Shown here: positions 27,586 to 36,908 of the stretch, in pieces
Position numbering within the stretch: position 1 is the stretch's first letter
How the letters are laid out: each line of letters opens with the position of its first letter
Assembly (NCBI RefSeq): GCF_003096635.1
Contig: NZ_QEKV01000007.1
Span: forward strand, 1 to 64,000
DNA from: Ezakiella coagulans
GTDB taxonomy: Bacteria > Bacillota > Clostridia > Tissierellales > Peptoniphilaceae
Direction of reading: 5' to 3'
DNA length: 64,000 nucleotides
The notes under the pieces: generated by a model
Seen by the model: the letters and a program-made list of their open reading frames with translations, nothing else
Databases searched by the model: none
Told to the model about the DNA's origin: nothing
Position numbers and translations under genes: made by a program

Positions 27586-27595
27586 GGAGGATTTT

Positions 27596-29215
27596 ATGAA
27601 AAGAAAATGGACAGATGAGAGAGTTTATGGTAAAGATACTGTTACTCGTGTTCTCTCTATGAGTAATGAAGAATACGAAGCGGCATTTGATGGCAATCTG
27701 AAGTTTGGGACTGCAGGCCTCAGGGGATATATGGATGCAGGAACAAACAGGATGAATGTTTTTACCGTTAAAAAAGCGGCTATCGCTATTGCAAAGTGGA
27801 TTAAAAAAAATAATGCGGAGGATAGGGGAGTTGTGATTGGATATGATGTAAGGCATAATAGTCGTGACTTTGCGAAAATAACTGCATCTGTAATGGAATA
27901 TTTTAATATTAAATATTATTTTTTTGATGAAATTGTTGCAACACCTCATCTTTCTTATTCTGTAAGACATCTTAAAACATTCTGTGGCGTTATGGTTACT
28001 GCAAGCCACAATCCAAAAGATTATAATGGATACAAAGTATACAAAAGAACAGGTTCTCAAATTTTGGAAGACGATGCAGAAATTATTGAATATTTTATGA
28101 GTGAAATAAATGAAGAAGAACTAGCAAACATTCCTAACAAAAAACCTATTGAATTTAACTTTAAACATGTTTTTAACGATTATTATAGAGATATAATGTC
28201 ACTTAGTATGTATGACGATAAAACGCCTTTTAAGATGGTTTACAGCCCATATAACGGTTGCGGAGAGAAGACGGCTAAGAAAATCTTAAAAGATAAAAAT
28301 GTTATGTTTTTTATCCCAAAAGAGCAAGAGTTTCCGGATCCGGATTTTACGACTATTCCATATCCAAATCCGGAGGTAAAGGAGACTTTTTCACTTGCAA
28401 TTGATTTAGCAGAAAAAGAGAATGCAAATTTAATTGTAGTTAACGATCCTGACGCTGACAGAATGTCTTTTGCATCGAGAGAAGGAAAGATTTTCAGGAT
28501 TTTTTCAGGCAATGAAATCGGTGCAATTCTTATCTACTATTTACTTCTCGTACGCAAAGAGCGAGGCTTAACAACTAACGGAAGAATTGTTAAGACGATT
28601 GTGACTGATGACTTGGGTATTGAAATTGCAAGAGATTTTGGATATAAAACATTTGAAACGCTTACGGGTTTTAAAAATATATCAGTTTTTGCAAATGAAC
28701 TTGACGGAAAAGATGAAGAATTTATTTTTGGGTATGAAGAATCGATTGGATATGAAATAGGGAGCGTTGTTCGTGATAAAGACGGTTTAAGTGCACTTTT
28801 GTATGTAGTTGACGCATACAGATATTTTAAAAATAAAAACATGACTTTTCAAAATGTTTTGGAAGAAATACATCAAAACTATGGATATCACATCGAAAAC
28901 AATTTTTCGATTTATTTTGAAGGTGTCGATTCTAGCGAAAAAATGAACGGAGTGATGAAAGAGTTTAGAGAGGATTTTGTGGATCGTCTTTTTGATATCG
29001 AGGTTGATAAAAGAAAAGATTATTTGTTGGAAACCGGAAGTATGAAGACTAATGCTCTGATATACAACCTAAAAAACGGAATAAAAATTTGCATGCGCCC
29101 ATCGGGGACAGAGCCTAAGCTAAAGATTTATATGTATGGAGTTGGGGATGACAAAGAAAAAATCATGATTGAGCTCAATAAGCTCCGCGAAAAAGTAGAG
29201 CAATTTGCAAAATAA
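27596..29215 (+). CDS. Phosphohexomutase (phosphoglucomutase/phosphomannomutase family)
   Basis: A 539-residue enzyme interconverting hexose-1- and hexose-6-phosphates (or pentose phosphates) via a phosphoserine. The open frame runs back through tRNA-Sec, but the real start is ATG 27596 after GGAGG, giving the usual N-terminus. Seen: FGTAGLRGYM, the phosphoserine loop TASHNPKDYNGYK, the metal loop DPDADR, the sugar loop GYEESIGYE, and the phosphate loop RPSGTEPKLK. It most resembles the long PgcA-type mutases. No promoter is evident after the tRNA-Sec terminator, so it may be fed by readthrough. Confidence 0.92.
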   Translation: MKRKWTDERVYGKDTVTRVLSMSNEEYEAAFDGNLKFGTAGLRGYMDAGTNRMNVFTVKKAAIAIAKWIKKNNAEDRGVVIGYDVRHNSRDFAKITASVMEYFNIKYYFFDEIVATPHLSYSVRHLKTFCGVMVTASHNPKDYNGYKVYKRTGSQILEDDAEIIEYFMSEINEEELANIPNKKPIEFNFKHVFNDYYRDIMSLSMYDDKTPFKMVYSPYNGCGEKTAKKILKDKNVMFFIPKEQEFPDPDFTTIPYPNPEVKETFSLAIDLAEKENANLIVVNDPDADRMSFASREGKIFRIFSGNEIGAILIYYLLLVRKERGLTTNGRIVKTIVTDDLGIEIARDFGYKTFETLTGFKNISVFANELDGKDEEFIFGYEESIGYEIGSVVRDKDGLSALLYVVDAYRYFKNKNMTFQNVLEEIHQNYGYHIENNFSIYFEGVDSSEKMNGVMKEFREDFVDRLFDIEVDKRKDYLLETGSMKTNALIYNLKNGIKICMRPSGTEPKLKIYMYGVGDDKEKIMIELNKLREKVEQFAK

Positions 29216-29264
29216 AAAAAGCTGTATAAGATTTATTATTATAAGTCTTATACAGCTTTTTTTT
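29214..29264. terminator. Bidirectional terminator between convergent genes
   Basis: GCTGTATAAGA (29221-29231) / TCTTATACAGC (29246-29256), flanked by an A run on the left and a T run on the right, so it serves both strands. Confidence 0.9.
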
Positions 29265-30147
29265 AGTTTTCGCTATGTGCGTTTTTTTCTTCCATTTCTT
29301 CTCCGAGCTTTTCAGCTGTAGGAGTTGCGGCAAGTCCACCCAAAGCGGTTTCTCTTAAAGCTTCAGGAAGTGAGTTTCCAACTTGTCTCATAGAGTCGAT
29401 TGTTTCATCGAGTGGAATGAGGCATGGTAATCCGGACATTGCAAGGTCAGCTGAGATTATAGCGTTCACAACACCGCTTGCATTTCTAAGGTTACATGGA
29501 TATTCAACGAGTCCAAGAACCGGATCACAAACAAGGCCTAAAATATTTTTTATAGCAAATGCGGCACTTGCAAAAATAGTGTCGATATCATAATCTCTCA
29601 AATAACAAATTGCAGCGGCACCCATTGCGGCAGCTGAACCACATTCTGCTTGACATCCGCCTTCTGCACCGGAAATACTTGCGTTTTGAGCAATAATTTC
29701 ACCGATGACACCTGCTACGATTAGTCCTTTTACAAGCTTATCATCATCATATCCATATTTTTCTTGCATAGTGAAAAGGGCAGCAGGCAAAATTCCACTT
29801 GCACCTGCAGTAGGGGCAGCAACTATTCTTCCCATCGAAGAGTTAACTTCGGAAACAGAAAGAGCCATTGCCATAGCACGGGTAATTGTCTTTCCACTGA
29901 CTGAATCTTCTGCAAACTTATTAACTTTTACAGCACTTCCACCTGTGATTTTTGACATTGAATAGACAGCTTGGTCAAGTCCTTTATACGCTGAATCACG
30001 CATGACTTCTAGTGTTTCGTGCATAAGTTCGAGTAAATCTGCCTCTTCTATTCCGGTATTTTCGAAATCTTTATCAAGTGCGATTTGCCAAATTTCTTTT
30101 CCGGTTTTTATACACAAATCTTTTATTTCTTTTGCTTTATTATACAT
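29263..30147 (-). CDS. sdaAA: L-serine dehydratase, alpha (iron-sulfur) subunit
   Basis: A 294-residue subunit of the oxygen-sensitive 4Fe-4S enzyme that deaminates serine to pyruvate and ammonia. Cluster cysteines are visible in GGCQAECGSA and in CDPVLGLVEYPC, together with GAEGGCQ and PTAGASG. I choose ATG 30147 (MYNKAKEI), because AAAGGATGA lies eight bases upstream. An in-frame ATG nine bases earlier sits on that site. It begins one base after the sdaAB stop, so the two subunits are co-translated. It fits an amino-acid-fermenting anaerobe. Confidence 0.94.
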   Translation of the reverse strand: MYNKAKEIKDLCIKTGKEIWQIALDKDFENTGIEEADLLELMHETLEVMRDSAYKGLDQAVYSMSKITGGSAVKVNKFAEDSVSGKTITRAMAMALSVSEVNSSMGRIVAAPTAGASGILPAALFTMQEKYGYDDDKLVKGLIVAGVIGEIIAQNASISGAEGGCQAECGSAAAMGAAAICYLRDYDIDTIFASAAFAIKNILGLVCDPVLGLVEYPCNLRNASGVVNAIISADLAMSGLPCLIPLDETIDSMRQVGNSLPEALRETALGGLAATPTAEKLGEEMEEKNAHSEN

Positions 30148-30148
30148 A

Positions 30149-30820
30149 TTAGTCATCCTTTCCATGGTCAATGAATTTAACAAAGTCAAAGTCATATAGT
30201 CTTACCATATCGTCAATTACAGCAGGATCAATATCACTGTCAAATTCACAGATTAGAGTTGCTTGTTTTCCGTTTCTTATAACATTCATATTCGCAATGT
30301 TAAATCCTGAAATTGCAAAAAGTGAGGTAATTCTAGATATAATACCTTTTTTATCTTGATATTTTGCAATTACAGTAGGACGTTCTCCGGTAAATGTAAT
30401 GTCGGTTCCGTTAATGTCTGTAATAATAATATTACCACCACCTATTGATGAACCTTGAACATAGAAATCTGGTTTGTCGTTAAAATGGAAAATCATTTTT
30501 ACCGTATTAGGATGACAATATCCTAGATCGGTTGGAATAAATTCATATTTTAGACCGATTTTGTCGGCAATTTCGAATGAGTCTCTAATTCTTTCGTCGC
30601 TTGGAGAAAAACCCATAACTCCGGCAAGTAAGGCCTTGTCAGTGCCGTGTCCATGATAAGTTTTTGCAAAAGAGCCATGGAGTAAAAAAGTAACTGAAGT
30701 AAAATTTGCTCCGACAATATTTCTTGCAATTTTTCCAAGTCGACATGCACCGGCAGTGTGGGAACTTGAAGGACCTATCATAATAGGACCCAATATTTCT
30801 TTTAAACTGAAATCTCTCAT
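30149..30820 (-). CDS. sdaAB: L-serine dehydratase, beta subunit
   Basis: A 223-residue partner of the alpha subunit. The N-terminal half shows IMIGPSSSHTAGACRLGK, HGSFAKTYHGHGTDKALLAG and the serine-binding-region signature of the family. The C-terminal ~75 residues form an ACT-like domain (IAKYQDKKGIISRITSLFAI) thought to sense amino acids. AAGGAG lies seven bases before ATG. It starts two bases after the upstream amidohydrolase-like gene, forming a three-gene minus-strand operon. Confidence 0.94.
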   Translation of the reverse strand: MRDFSLKEILGPIMIGPSSSHTAGACRLGKIARNIVGANFTSVTFLLHGSFAKTYHGHGTDKALLAGVMGFSPSDERIRDSFEIADKIGLKYEFIPTDLGYCHPNTVKMIFHFNDKPDFYVQGSSIGGGNIIITDINGTDITFTGERPTVIAKYQDKKGIISRITSLFAISGFNIANMNVIRNGKQATLICEFDSDIDPAVIDDMVRLYDFDFVKFIDHGKDD

Positions 30821-30822
30821 AT

Positions 30823-32658
30823 TTATTCTCCTTTTTTAGTTTTCGTTCTCTTTTTATTAAGTAAGAAAACAAATAAAAATATTAAACCTGCCGCCATTAA
30901 ATAAGAAATAAAAATACTAACAGGGTTTAAATCTACATTAATTGAACTTCCGTTGTCTTCTTTTTTGTCGAGAAGTTTAGACATCTTGTCTGCACTAAAG
31001 TTCAAAGTTTCATCGCCTATTTCAATGTTGTAATAACTTTCGAAAATATCATCCAAATCATTTATGTCGATGACATAGCTTCCGTCAATAAGATGTGGAG
31101 AATTTTTTAGGCTTAACTTATTTGTGCCGATTGTAAAATCTCTATTACCAATTTCAAGTCTTATAATTCCGCCGAAATAAAAAGTTCCGCCATTCTCTTC
31201 ATACTTTATATTTAAATAATCCGCAAGCTCGTGAGCTCTTACATAGTGTTTGCCTTCGTAGTTTAAAAGTTCAAATTTTCGTTTCTTTTTTCCTTTGGTG
31301 GAAATCGTGTAAGATTCATCTATAAATGAAGGTATCTCGTCTTTTAGATAGTACGCTTTTGGAGCGATTGTGCTGTAATTACCCTGGTCGTAAATTATAT
31401 ATCCGTTTCGAATAACAGAATCTATTCCGGTTGACGGATGAATTTCTTCTGTCATTGATGAGAATTGTGAAATATTCTCAGTATTAACAATGATTAGATC
31501 AGCATCTGCCCCGGTTTCAATGCATCCTTTATTTTGAAGAAAAGAGCGATTTCCAAAAATATTTCTCAGTATTGTTGATTGAGAAAATACAGTATTATAA
31601 AAATCTTTTTGCTCAGGCAACTCTTTATCAAAGGTTAGGAAAAGTCTTCCCATAAATGTGTTTATTCCAGCGGTAGAAGGTCTCGGCGCATCGAAACGAT
31701 TAAAAGACTCCGAAACAAATGAATTGCAGGTTAGAGCCTTATTTATTATTTTTTCATCAATAAGGCCAATAACAGAAAGTGTGTCAGTCATGTTTTTATT
31801 TTCTGCACTTAAACGAAATATGTTGAATTCATTTTGATTAATTGAAATCTGATTAATAAGCTTGTTAAATTTTTCGTCGCTTATTTCAGAAGGCACAATA
31901 TTTGTATAGCTAAAAGGGTAGCCACCCATAAAAACGTTTTCTTCATCGTTTGAATAACCGATAATATTATCCATTGAGCTAAAATGAAAGTTTGAATTAA
32001 CTATATAAATTTTTCTGTCATTTTTCTGATCATTTTTAAATTTGTCAAGCCAAGGAATGATTTTTGAGTCTTCAAACTCGAAAAAATCGAGATAAATCGG
32101 ATAGCTTACAGGAATGTTTTTTAAATTTGGAAATTTTGAATTTGGAGTCGGCTTAAAATATAAACCGGCATATCCTTCATCTAAACGTTCGTTTAAATCA
32201 GATTCAAACTTTTCCTTTTCTTCCTTTGATGCGTTTGGATTAAAAATTGGGGTGAAATCATAAATCAAAATCCTATTTATATAGCTTATTTGATTTTCCT
32301 CCTGAAGAATATATTTATCAAAAGGGAGGTCTGATTTTATAACTGTTGTAGTGACCCCATCTTTTAACCTCAGTTGATTATATTCTTCGTTTTTAGCATC
32401 TGAAAGAGCATCTATGAAACCAGGCAAAACAAGTTTGTCCTTGGCATCAATCACGTTGCTTCCGTTTATTTCATCTCGTGTTATTTTTTTTATTTTACCG
32501 GAGCTTATACCGATGTTATAGTTTTTTAGATAAACGCCGGCAAGCGGATCATATATATTACCATTTAAAATGACTGTGTCATAGTTTTCAGGTTCCGCTT
32601 GTATAATTATACTATTAATTAATAAAAATGCAAGTATTATTGTCAATAATTTTTTCAT
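30823..32658 (-). CDS. Exported, membrane-anchored amidohydrolase-like protein lacking the metal-binding HxH
   Basis: A 611-residue protein with a signal peptide (1-21), an amidohydrolase-type domain (about 25-430) and a C-terminal membrane helix (about 580-602) followed by a basic tail. Similarity is to N-acyl-D-amino-acid deacylases: VLPGFID at the first metal site, PRPSTAGINTFMGRL and ETGADADLIIV late in the domain. The HxH that should follow GFID is Ala84-Leu-Ser86, so one metal site is missing and hydrolysis is doubtful. Residues about 455-570 look like a copper-amine-oxidase-N-type module. It leads an operon with sdaAB and sdaAA. The function is unknown. Confidence 0.7.
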   Translation of the reverse strand: MKKLLTIILAFLLINSIIIQAEPENYDTVILNGNIYDPLAGVYLKNYNIGISSGKIKKITRDEINGSNVIDAKDKLVLPGFIDALSDAKNEEYNQLRLKDGVTTTVIKSDLPFDKYILQEENQISYINRILIYDFTPIFNPNASKEEKEKFESDLNERLDEGYAGLYFKPTPNSKFPNLKNIPVSYPIYLDFFEFEDSKIIPWLDKFKNDQKNDRKIYIVNSNFHFSSMDNIIGYSNDEENVFMGGYPFSYTNIVPSEISDEKFNKLINQISINQNEFNIFRLSAENKNMTDTLSVIGLIDEKIINKALTCNSFVSESFNRFDAPRPSTAGINTFMGRLFLTFDKELPEQKDFYNTVFSQSTILRNIFGNRSFLQNKGCIETGADADLIIVNTENISQFSSMTEEIHPSTGIDSVIRNGYIIYDQGNYSTIAPKAYYLKDEIPSFIDESYTISTKGKKKRKFELLNYEGKHYVRAHELADYLNIKYEENGGTFYFGGIIRLEIGNRDFTIGTNKLSLKNSPHLIDGSYVIDINDLDDIFESYYNIEIGDETLNFSADKMSKLLDKKEDNGSSINVDLNPVSIFISYLMAAGLIFLFVFLLNKKRTKTKKGE

Positions 32659-32674
32659 ATCTTCACCACATATT

Positions 32675-32703
32675 ATTATATCCTATTTTTTGTAGAATTT
32701 AAA
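32675..32703 (-). promoter_or_regulatory. Promoter of the amidohydrolase-sdaAB-sdaAA operon
   Basis: On the minus strand: TTTAAA (32703-32698), 17 bases, TATAAT (32680-32675), ahead of GGTGAAG and the start codon. Confidence 0.6.
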
Positions 32704-32751
32704 GAGTAAAAGGTTAAAAAATGGGTAAAAATAAAAGTGGAGGAGAGATTT

Positions 32752-33597
32752 ATGTCGCTTTTGGTAGAACTAAGTCCTAAACTTTTGCTTGAGTTTAAAG
32801 ACGGAGAAAAATCATGTGATATTTCATGTGATTTAAGAACAAAAAATTTATACAAACTTATGAAAAATTATAATTGTGATTTTAAACTTCTGACGGCGCT
32901 TGGGGGCAATTTTGGCGAGGAAATTTACAATTATTTCATGAAAAATTCAGTTAAGGTTGAAAGAATAGATATTCGTGATGACACAGGAGTTATTGGTATT
33001 ATCAGAGATGGAAAAATAACTTTAAGTGGCGAGTCCTCATCTCAAGTTTTTACATTTGATGATATTAGATCTATAAAAAGTAAATACATAACGTCTATTT
33101 ACAATGAAAATGATATTATACTTCCGATTTTTGAATCGGAAATGGAATTTGCTTCTGAGTTTATAAAAAAAGCAAACGAATACTATAAAAATATTATTAT
33201 ATTCGGACCGAAAGCACATCTATATATAAAATTTAACCCAACAATTGCTATTTTAACAAAAAAAGAAGTAGTTGATCTTTGTCCGTTTAAAATTACATCT
33301 AATTATGAATTTGTAAATTTCTCATATAGTTTGGTTGAAGATTTTAAAACGCGAGTTATTATTATTGATGATGATTCACTATATTTTTACAAAACCGGAA
33401 TCTGTTATTTGATTGAAAATATCAAGACAGATTTTACTAAAACTCTATTTGCAACTGTTTTTGCATCTCAAAATAATATGGACAATGACGCAATAATACA
33501 ATTTGTTGCAGCTGCAAATATTATGCCGTCTGATTCAAGGATTGGTGACATAATTGAAAGGTCAAATAAAATTAAGGTTGGTGTTTATAGAAGATGA
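32752..33597 (+). CDS. PfkB-like (ribokinase-fold) protein with degenerate active site
   Basis: A 281-residue protein; ATG 32752 follows GGAGGAG. The N-terminal part resembles PfkB sugar kinases: NYNCDFKLLTALGGNFGEEIYNYF followed by a VKVERIDIRDDTG-type strand. The C-terminal GAGD motif, which carries the catalytic Asp and anion hole, is not found; the matching place reads TDFTKTLFATVFA. It is therefore probably not a working kinase of the usual type. The last four bases overlap the next gene, so it belongs to the phosphoesterase/YhaN operon. Function unknown; the family call is moderate. Confidence 0.55.
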   Translation: MSLLVELSPKLLLEFKDGEKSCDISCDLRTKNLYKLMKNYNCDFKLLTALGGNFGEEIYNYFMKNSVKVERIDIRDDTGVIGIIRDGKITLSGESSSQVFTFDDIRSIKSKYITSIYNENDIILPIFESEMEFASEFIKKANEYYKNIIIFGPKAHLYIKFNPTIAILTKKEVVDLCPFKITSNYEFVNFSYSLVEDFKTRVIIIDDDSLYFYKTGICYLIENIKTDFTKTLFATVFASQNNMDNDAIIQFVAAANIMPSDSRIGDIIERSNKIKVGVYRR

Positions 33598-34631
33598 GGG
33601 AATTCAGCTTTTTGCACATAAGTGATTTACATCTATGCGAGCCATTTAAGAATAATATTTATCTTGATGGCTATTTTTTACGTGAAGAAATGTGGAGAAC
33701 TCTACAAAATGCAGTTATGTATGCAAATGATAAAAATATAGACTTTATTTTTATAACCGGAGATATTTTTAATAAAGAATATTTTACAAAAGCACATGCT
33801 CTCAGATTTATAGAGATTTTAAAGAATTTTATGGGAGAAAAAATTTTTATTATCTTTGGTAACCATGACTATGTCGGTGGAGATAATGTTCTTGTAGACG
33901 TTGATATTCCTGAAAATATAATAGTGAATTTTTCAAATGAAATAGATGAATTTGTCTTGCAGGATTATGATTTATCGATATTTATGCACAGCTGGACAAA
34001 TTCTATTGAAAGAGTTCCTGTTATAGATGCGATAAAGTTTAAATCTAAAAGAAATATTTTACTTCTTCATAGTGGCACTAATGTTGACTCAAACTATATG
34101 CCGGTGGCGGTTTCTAGCCTAAATAGATTTGACTATGTTGCACTCGGACATATTCATAAGCCGATGGAACTTTCAAAAAATGTATGCTATTCTGGAAGTC
34201 TCACGCCTTTATCGATTGGAGAAACAGGAGATCATGGCGGAATGTACGGCGTCATTGACGAAAAATTGAAATTGCAATTTGTACGGCTTTCAGAATTAAA
34301 ATATATTGATACGGAGTTAAATGTTGACGGTCTTTCGTATGAAGAAATTATAGAAACTTTAAAAATTGAAGGTGGAATTAATATTTTAAGGCTTAAACTC
34401 AAAGGCTCAAAAAATATTTATATAAATTCAGATGACTTAAAGGCAACTTTGTCCAATTTTTATAAATGTGTAGAGATTCTTGATGAAAGAATTTATACTG
34501 AAGAGTTTATGAAAACGCATTCTGAATTATTTGCAGGTATTGTAAATTTTTTGGATAAAAAGAACTTAGATGAAAATTTAAGGCGTGAAGTTATCGAAAA
34601 TGCAATTAAACATTTGGTGGGAACGAAATGA
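33594..34631 (+). CDS. SbcD/YhaO-like metallophosphoesterase (DNA nuclease subunit)
   Basis: A 345-residue calcineurin-like phosphoesterase. Metal motifs in order: HISDLHL, FITGDIFN, FGNHDYVGG and, later, LLLHSG and ALGHIHKP. The family pairs with SbcC/Rad50-like ATPases to process DNA ends; Bacillus YhaO is the closest match I recognise. It overlaps the upstream PfkB-like gene and the downstream ATPase gene by four bases each, supporting a stable nuclease-ATPase pair. Confidence 0.85.
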   Translation: MREFSFLHISDLHLCEPFKNNIYLDGYFLREEMWRTLQNAVMYANDKNIDFIFITGDIFNKEYFTKAHALRFIEILKNFMGEKIFIIFGNHDYVGGDNVLVDVDIPENIIVNFSNEIDEFVLQDYDLSIFMHSWTNSIERVPVIDAIKFKSKRNILLLHSGTNVDSNYMPVAVSSLNRFDYVALGHIHKPMELSKNVCYSGSLTPLSIGETGDHGGMYGVIDEKLKLQFVRLSELKYIDTELNVDGLSYEEIIETLKIEGGINILRLKLKGSKNIYINSDDLKATLSNFYKCVEILDERIYTEEFMKTHSELFAGIVNFLDKKNLDENLRREVIENAIKHLVGTK

Positions 34632-36223
34632 TAATAAAAAATATACGATTAATTGAATTTGGAGCATACAAGGACAGAAGTTTTAATTTTGATAACGGTT
34701 TAAATTTAATTTATGGAAAGAATGAGGTTGGCAAGACCACATTAAGATCGAGTATTGACGCAGTTCTTTATGGATTTCTCGATGGAAAAACACTTAGAAA
34801 ATCATATGTAGATGGCTTTGAAACTTATACCGGCGGTTCATCTAATGTGAGCATGAAACTATGCTATGACAATAGGCATTATCTTGTAGAACGAAATCTA
34901 AGTATGGAAACATGCAGGGTTTTTGACGAGGGAAATAATGATATAACGGAAAAATTTTCTCTTACAAATAAAATCCTGACGCCTGGGAATGATTTTTTAA
35001 ATGTTGACAGTGAAACGTTCAGGAAATTTTTCTATATTGATACTACAAATAAAGATGTCGGAGATTTAGGATTTTTGATTTTGAAAGATGAAATGGATGA
35101 AGACATTGTTTCAAAGGCGATTAGAAATCTAAAAAAAGAAAATGAAGAACTTGGAAGCGACCGTTCGTGGCAAAAGAAAAGACCGAGAATAAAAAATGAG
35201 ATTGCAAATTTAGAGGATGAAATAAGAGCTGGTGAAGAAGTACTTATCCAAAGTTCTAAGAAAAAAATTAAGACTGACGAAATTAATAATGAATTGAGAA
35301 AACATGACGCCAGACTTTTGAAGCTATATAGGAGAGAAACAAAACTTGAGGACTTAAAGAATGAAATATATCATGACAGTTTAAATATGAGTTCTAAAAA
35401 GAAGTCCAATAAAATTATCTTTCCGATTCTTGCTGTTTTATTTATTTTGGCGGCGTTTGTAACCAAATACGCATTTAATTTAGATAAATATTTTTGGTAT
35501 TTAAATATTATTTCGGCGATTTTTATTGTTGTTTTTATTTTGAGTAATATTTATAACTCGGATAGTAATGAAAAAAAAGAATATGAAATTAATGATGTTT
35601 TGGGTGAGATTTCAATAGTAAATTCAAAAATTAAAGAAATAAATGATTCTAAAATGGAACTTCAAAAAGAACTATCTTTTTTGGAAGGACAGCTTGATAA
35701 TATAATGAAAGTTTCTGAAAATACATTATATCTCAAAGATAGGCTTTCTGTTTTAAAAAGACAAAGCGAAAATATGGATAGAAGATATTTGGTAAACGAA
35801 CTCACAATCGATGCATTAGATTTTTTAAAAATTGAAAAGAAGAAAGCACCGAAAACTATGATTATTAATAGGGCAGAGGATATTTATTTTAATATTACAG
35901 GTAAAAATGATTTAATAATAAGCGACAAGATGGAGTTATTTTTAGATAGAGAGAGAAGAATGGGCGAAAAAAATTTTTCGTCAGGAACAATGGAAATTGC
36001 AATTTTTTCATTAAAGCTTGCATTTAACGAGTTTTTGACTGATGAAGATTTTATTATTTTTGATGATGCTTTTTTATTTGTTGACGATGAAAGACTGGAA
36101 AAAATTGCAGAGATATTGTATAATATTTCAAGTAAAAAACAGATTATGTATTTTACATCCAATAAGAGATTGTTGGACATAATAAATCGCAAATATTATA
36201 ATATAAACGAGGTGATTATTTGA
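34628..36223 (+). CDS. YhaN/SbcC-like AAA ATPase with central membrane helices
   Basis: A 531-residue ATPase. The N-terminal lobe has Walker A YGKNEVGKTT; the C-terminal lobe has the signature-like SSGTMEIAIFSLKLAF and Walker B FIIFDDAFLF. Between them lie a short coiled coil and two hydrophobic helices (about 262-285 and 293-312), as in YhaN, rather than the long coiled coil and zinc hook of SbcC. It probably works with the preceding phosphoesterase on DNA near the membrane. It is much shorter than the YhaN proteins I know (~960 residues). Confidence 0.8.
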   Translation: MIIKNIRLIEFGAYKDRSFNFDNGLNLIYGKNEVGKTTLRSSIDAVLYGFLDGKTLRKSYVDGFETYTGGSSNVSMKLCYDNRHYLVERNLSMETCRVFDEGNNDITEKFSLTNKILTPGNDFLNVDSETFRKFFYIDTTNKDVGDLGFLILKDEMDEDIVSKAIRNLKKENEELGSDRSWQKKRPRIKNEIANLEDEIRAGEEVLIQSSKKKIKTDEINNELRKHDARLLKLYRRETKLEDLKNEIYHDSLNMSSKKKSNKIIFPILAVLFILAAFVTKYAFNLDKYFWYLNIISAIFIVVFILSNIYNSDSNEKKEYEINDVLGEISIVNSKIKEINDSKMELQKELSFLEGQLDNIMKVSENTLYLKDRLSVLKRQSENMDRRYLVNELTIDALDFLKIEKKKAPKTMIINRAEDIYFNITGKNDLIISDKMELFLDRERRMGEKNFSSGTMEIAIFSLKLAFNEFLTDEDFIIFDDAFLFVDDERLEKIAEILYNISSKKQIMYFTSNKRLLDIINRKYYNINEVII

Positions 36224-36903
36224 TTTATGCGCTTTCCGATACACATCTTGACGGCGGAAAAAACAAACCTATGGATGTTTTTTCAGACAGTTGGATTGAT
36301 CATAAACAAAAGATTCAATTGAATTGGGAGCGTATAGTTAAAGATGAGGACACTGTTCTCGTTGCCGGGGATATAAGCTGGGCTATGAAATTGGAAGAGG
36401 CAATTCCGGATTTGGAATTTCTCGATTCGCTACCTGGACAAAAGATTTTATCAAGGGGCAATCATGACTATTGGTGGTCAGGCTTAAAAAAGATGAATGA
36501 TTTAAATCTTAAGACAATAAAATTCTTGCAAAATAATTCATACAGCGTCGAAGGTTATGAGATTGCAGGTTCGAGAATTTGGCTCGATGACACTTCTAAA
36601 GAGTACGAAGAAAATGATAAAAAAATTACGGATAGAGAAATTATAAGATTAAAGCTTAGCCTTGATACATGTAAAAGGGGTAGGCCGATAATCGCAATGC
36701 TTCATTATCCACCATTCGACAATAATAAGCAACCGAATGTGTACGCAAAAATCCTTGAAGAGTATAATGTTGAAGTCTGTATCTATGGACATCTTCATGC
36801 AAATGGGCATCAAAATGCTGTTGAAGGAAACATTAATGGAGTTGAATATTTTTTAACATCCTGTGATTTTATCAATTTCACACCTGTTATCATAAGGAGG
36901 TAA
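36220..36903 (+). CDS. Calcineurin-like metallophosphoesterase
   Basis: A 227-residue phosphoesterase starting at TTG behind GAGGTGA, overlapping the YhaN-like gene by four bases. Metal-binding blocks: ALSDTHLDGG, VAGDISWAMK, SRGNHDYWW, MLHYPPF and IYGHLHANG. The short single-domain build matches a cytoplasmic family often annotated only as phosphohydrolase. The substrate is unknown. It is read with the SbcD/YhaN-like pair and just upstream of nagB. Confidence 0.88.
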   Translation: MIYALSDTHLDGGKNKPMDVFSDSWIDHKQKIQLNWERIVKDEDTVLVAGDISWAMKLEEAIPDLEFLDSLPGQKILSRGNHDYWWSGLKKMNDLNLKTIKFLQNNSYSVEGYEIAGSRIWLDDTSKEYEENDKKITDREIIRLKLSLDTCKRGRPIIAMLHYPPFDNNKQPNVYAKILEEYNVEVCIYGHLHANGHQNAVEGNINGVEYFLTSCDFINFTPVIIRR

Positions 36904-36908
36904 CAACT

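Noticed and set aside
27413-27595. Long in-frame extension of the phosphohexomutase upstream of ATG 27596
   Set aside because: It reads through tRNA-Sec and its terminator; GGAGG and the family's N-terminus fix the start at 27596.
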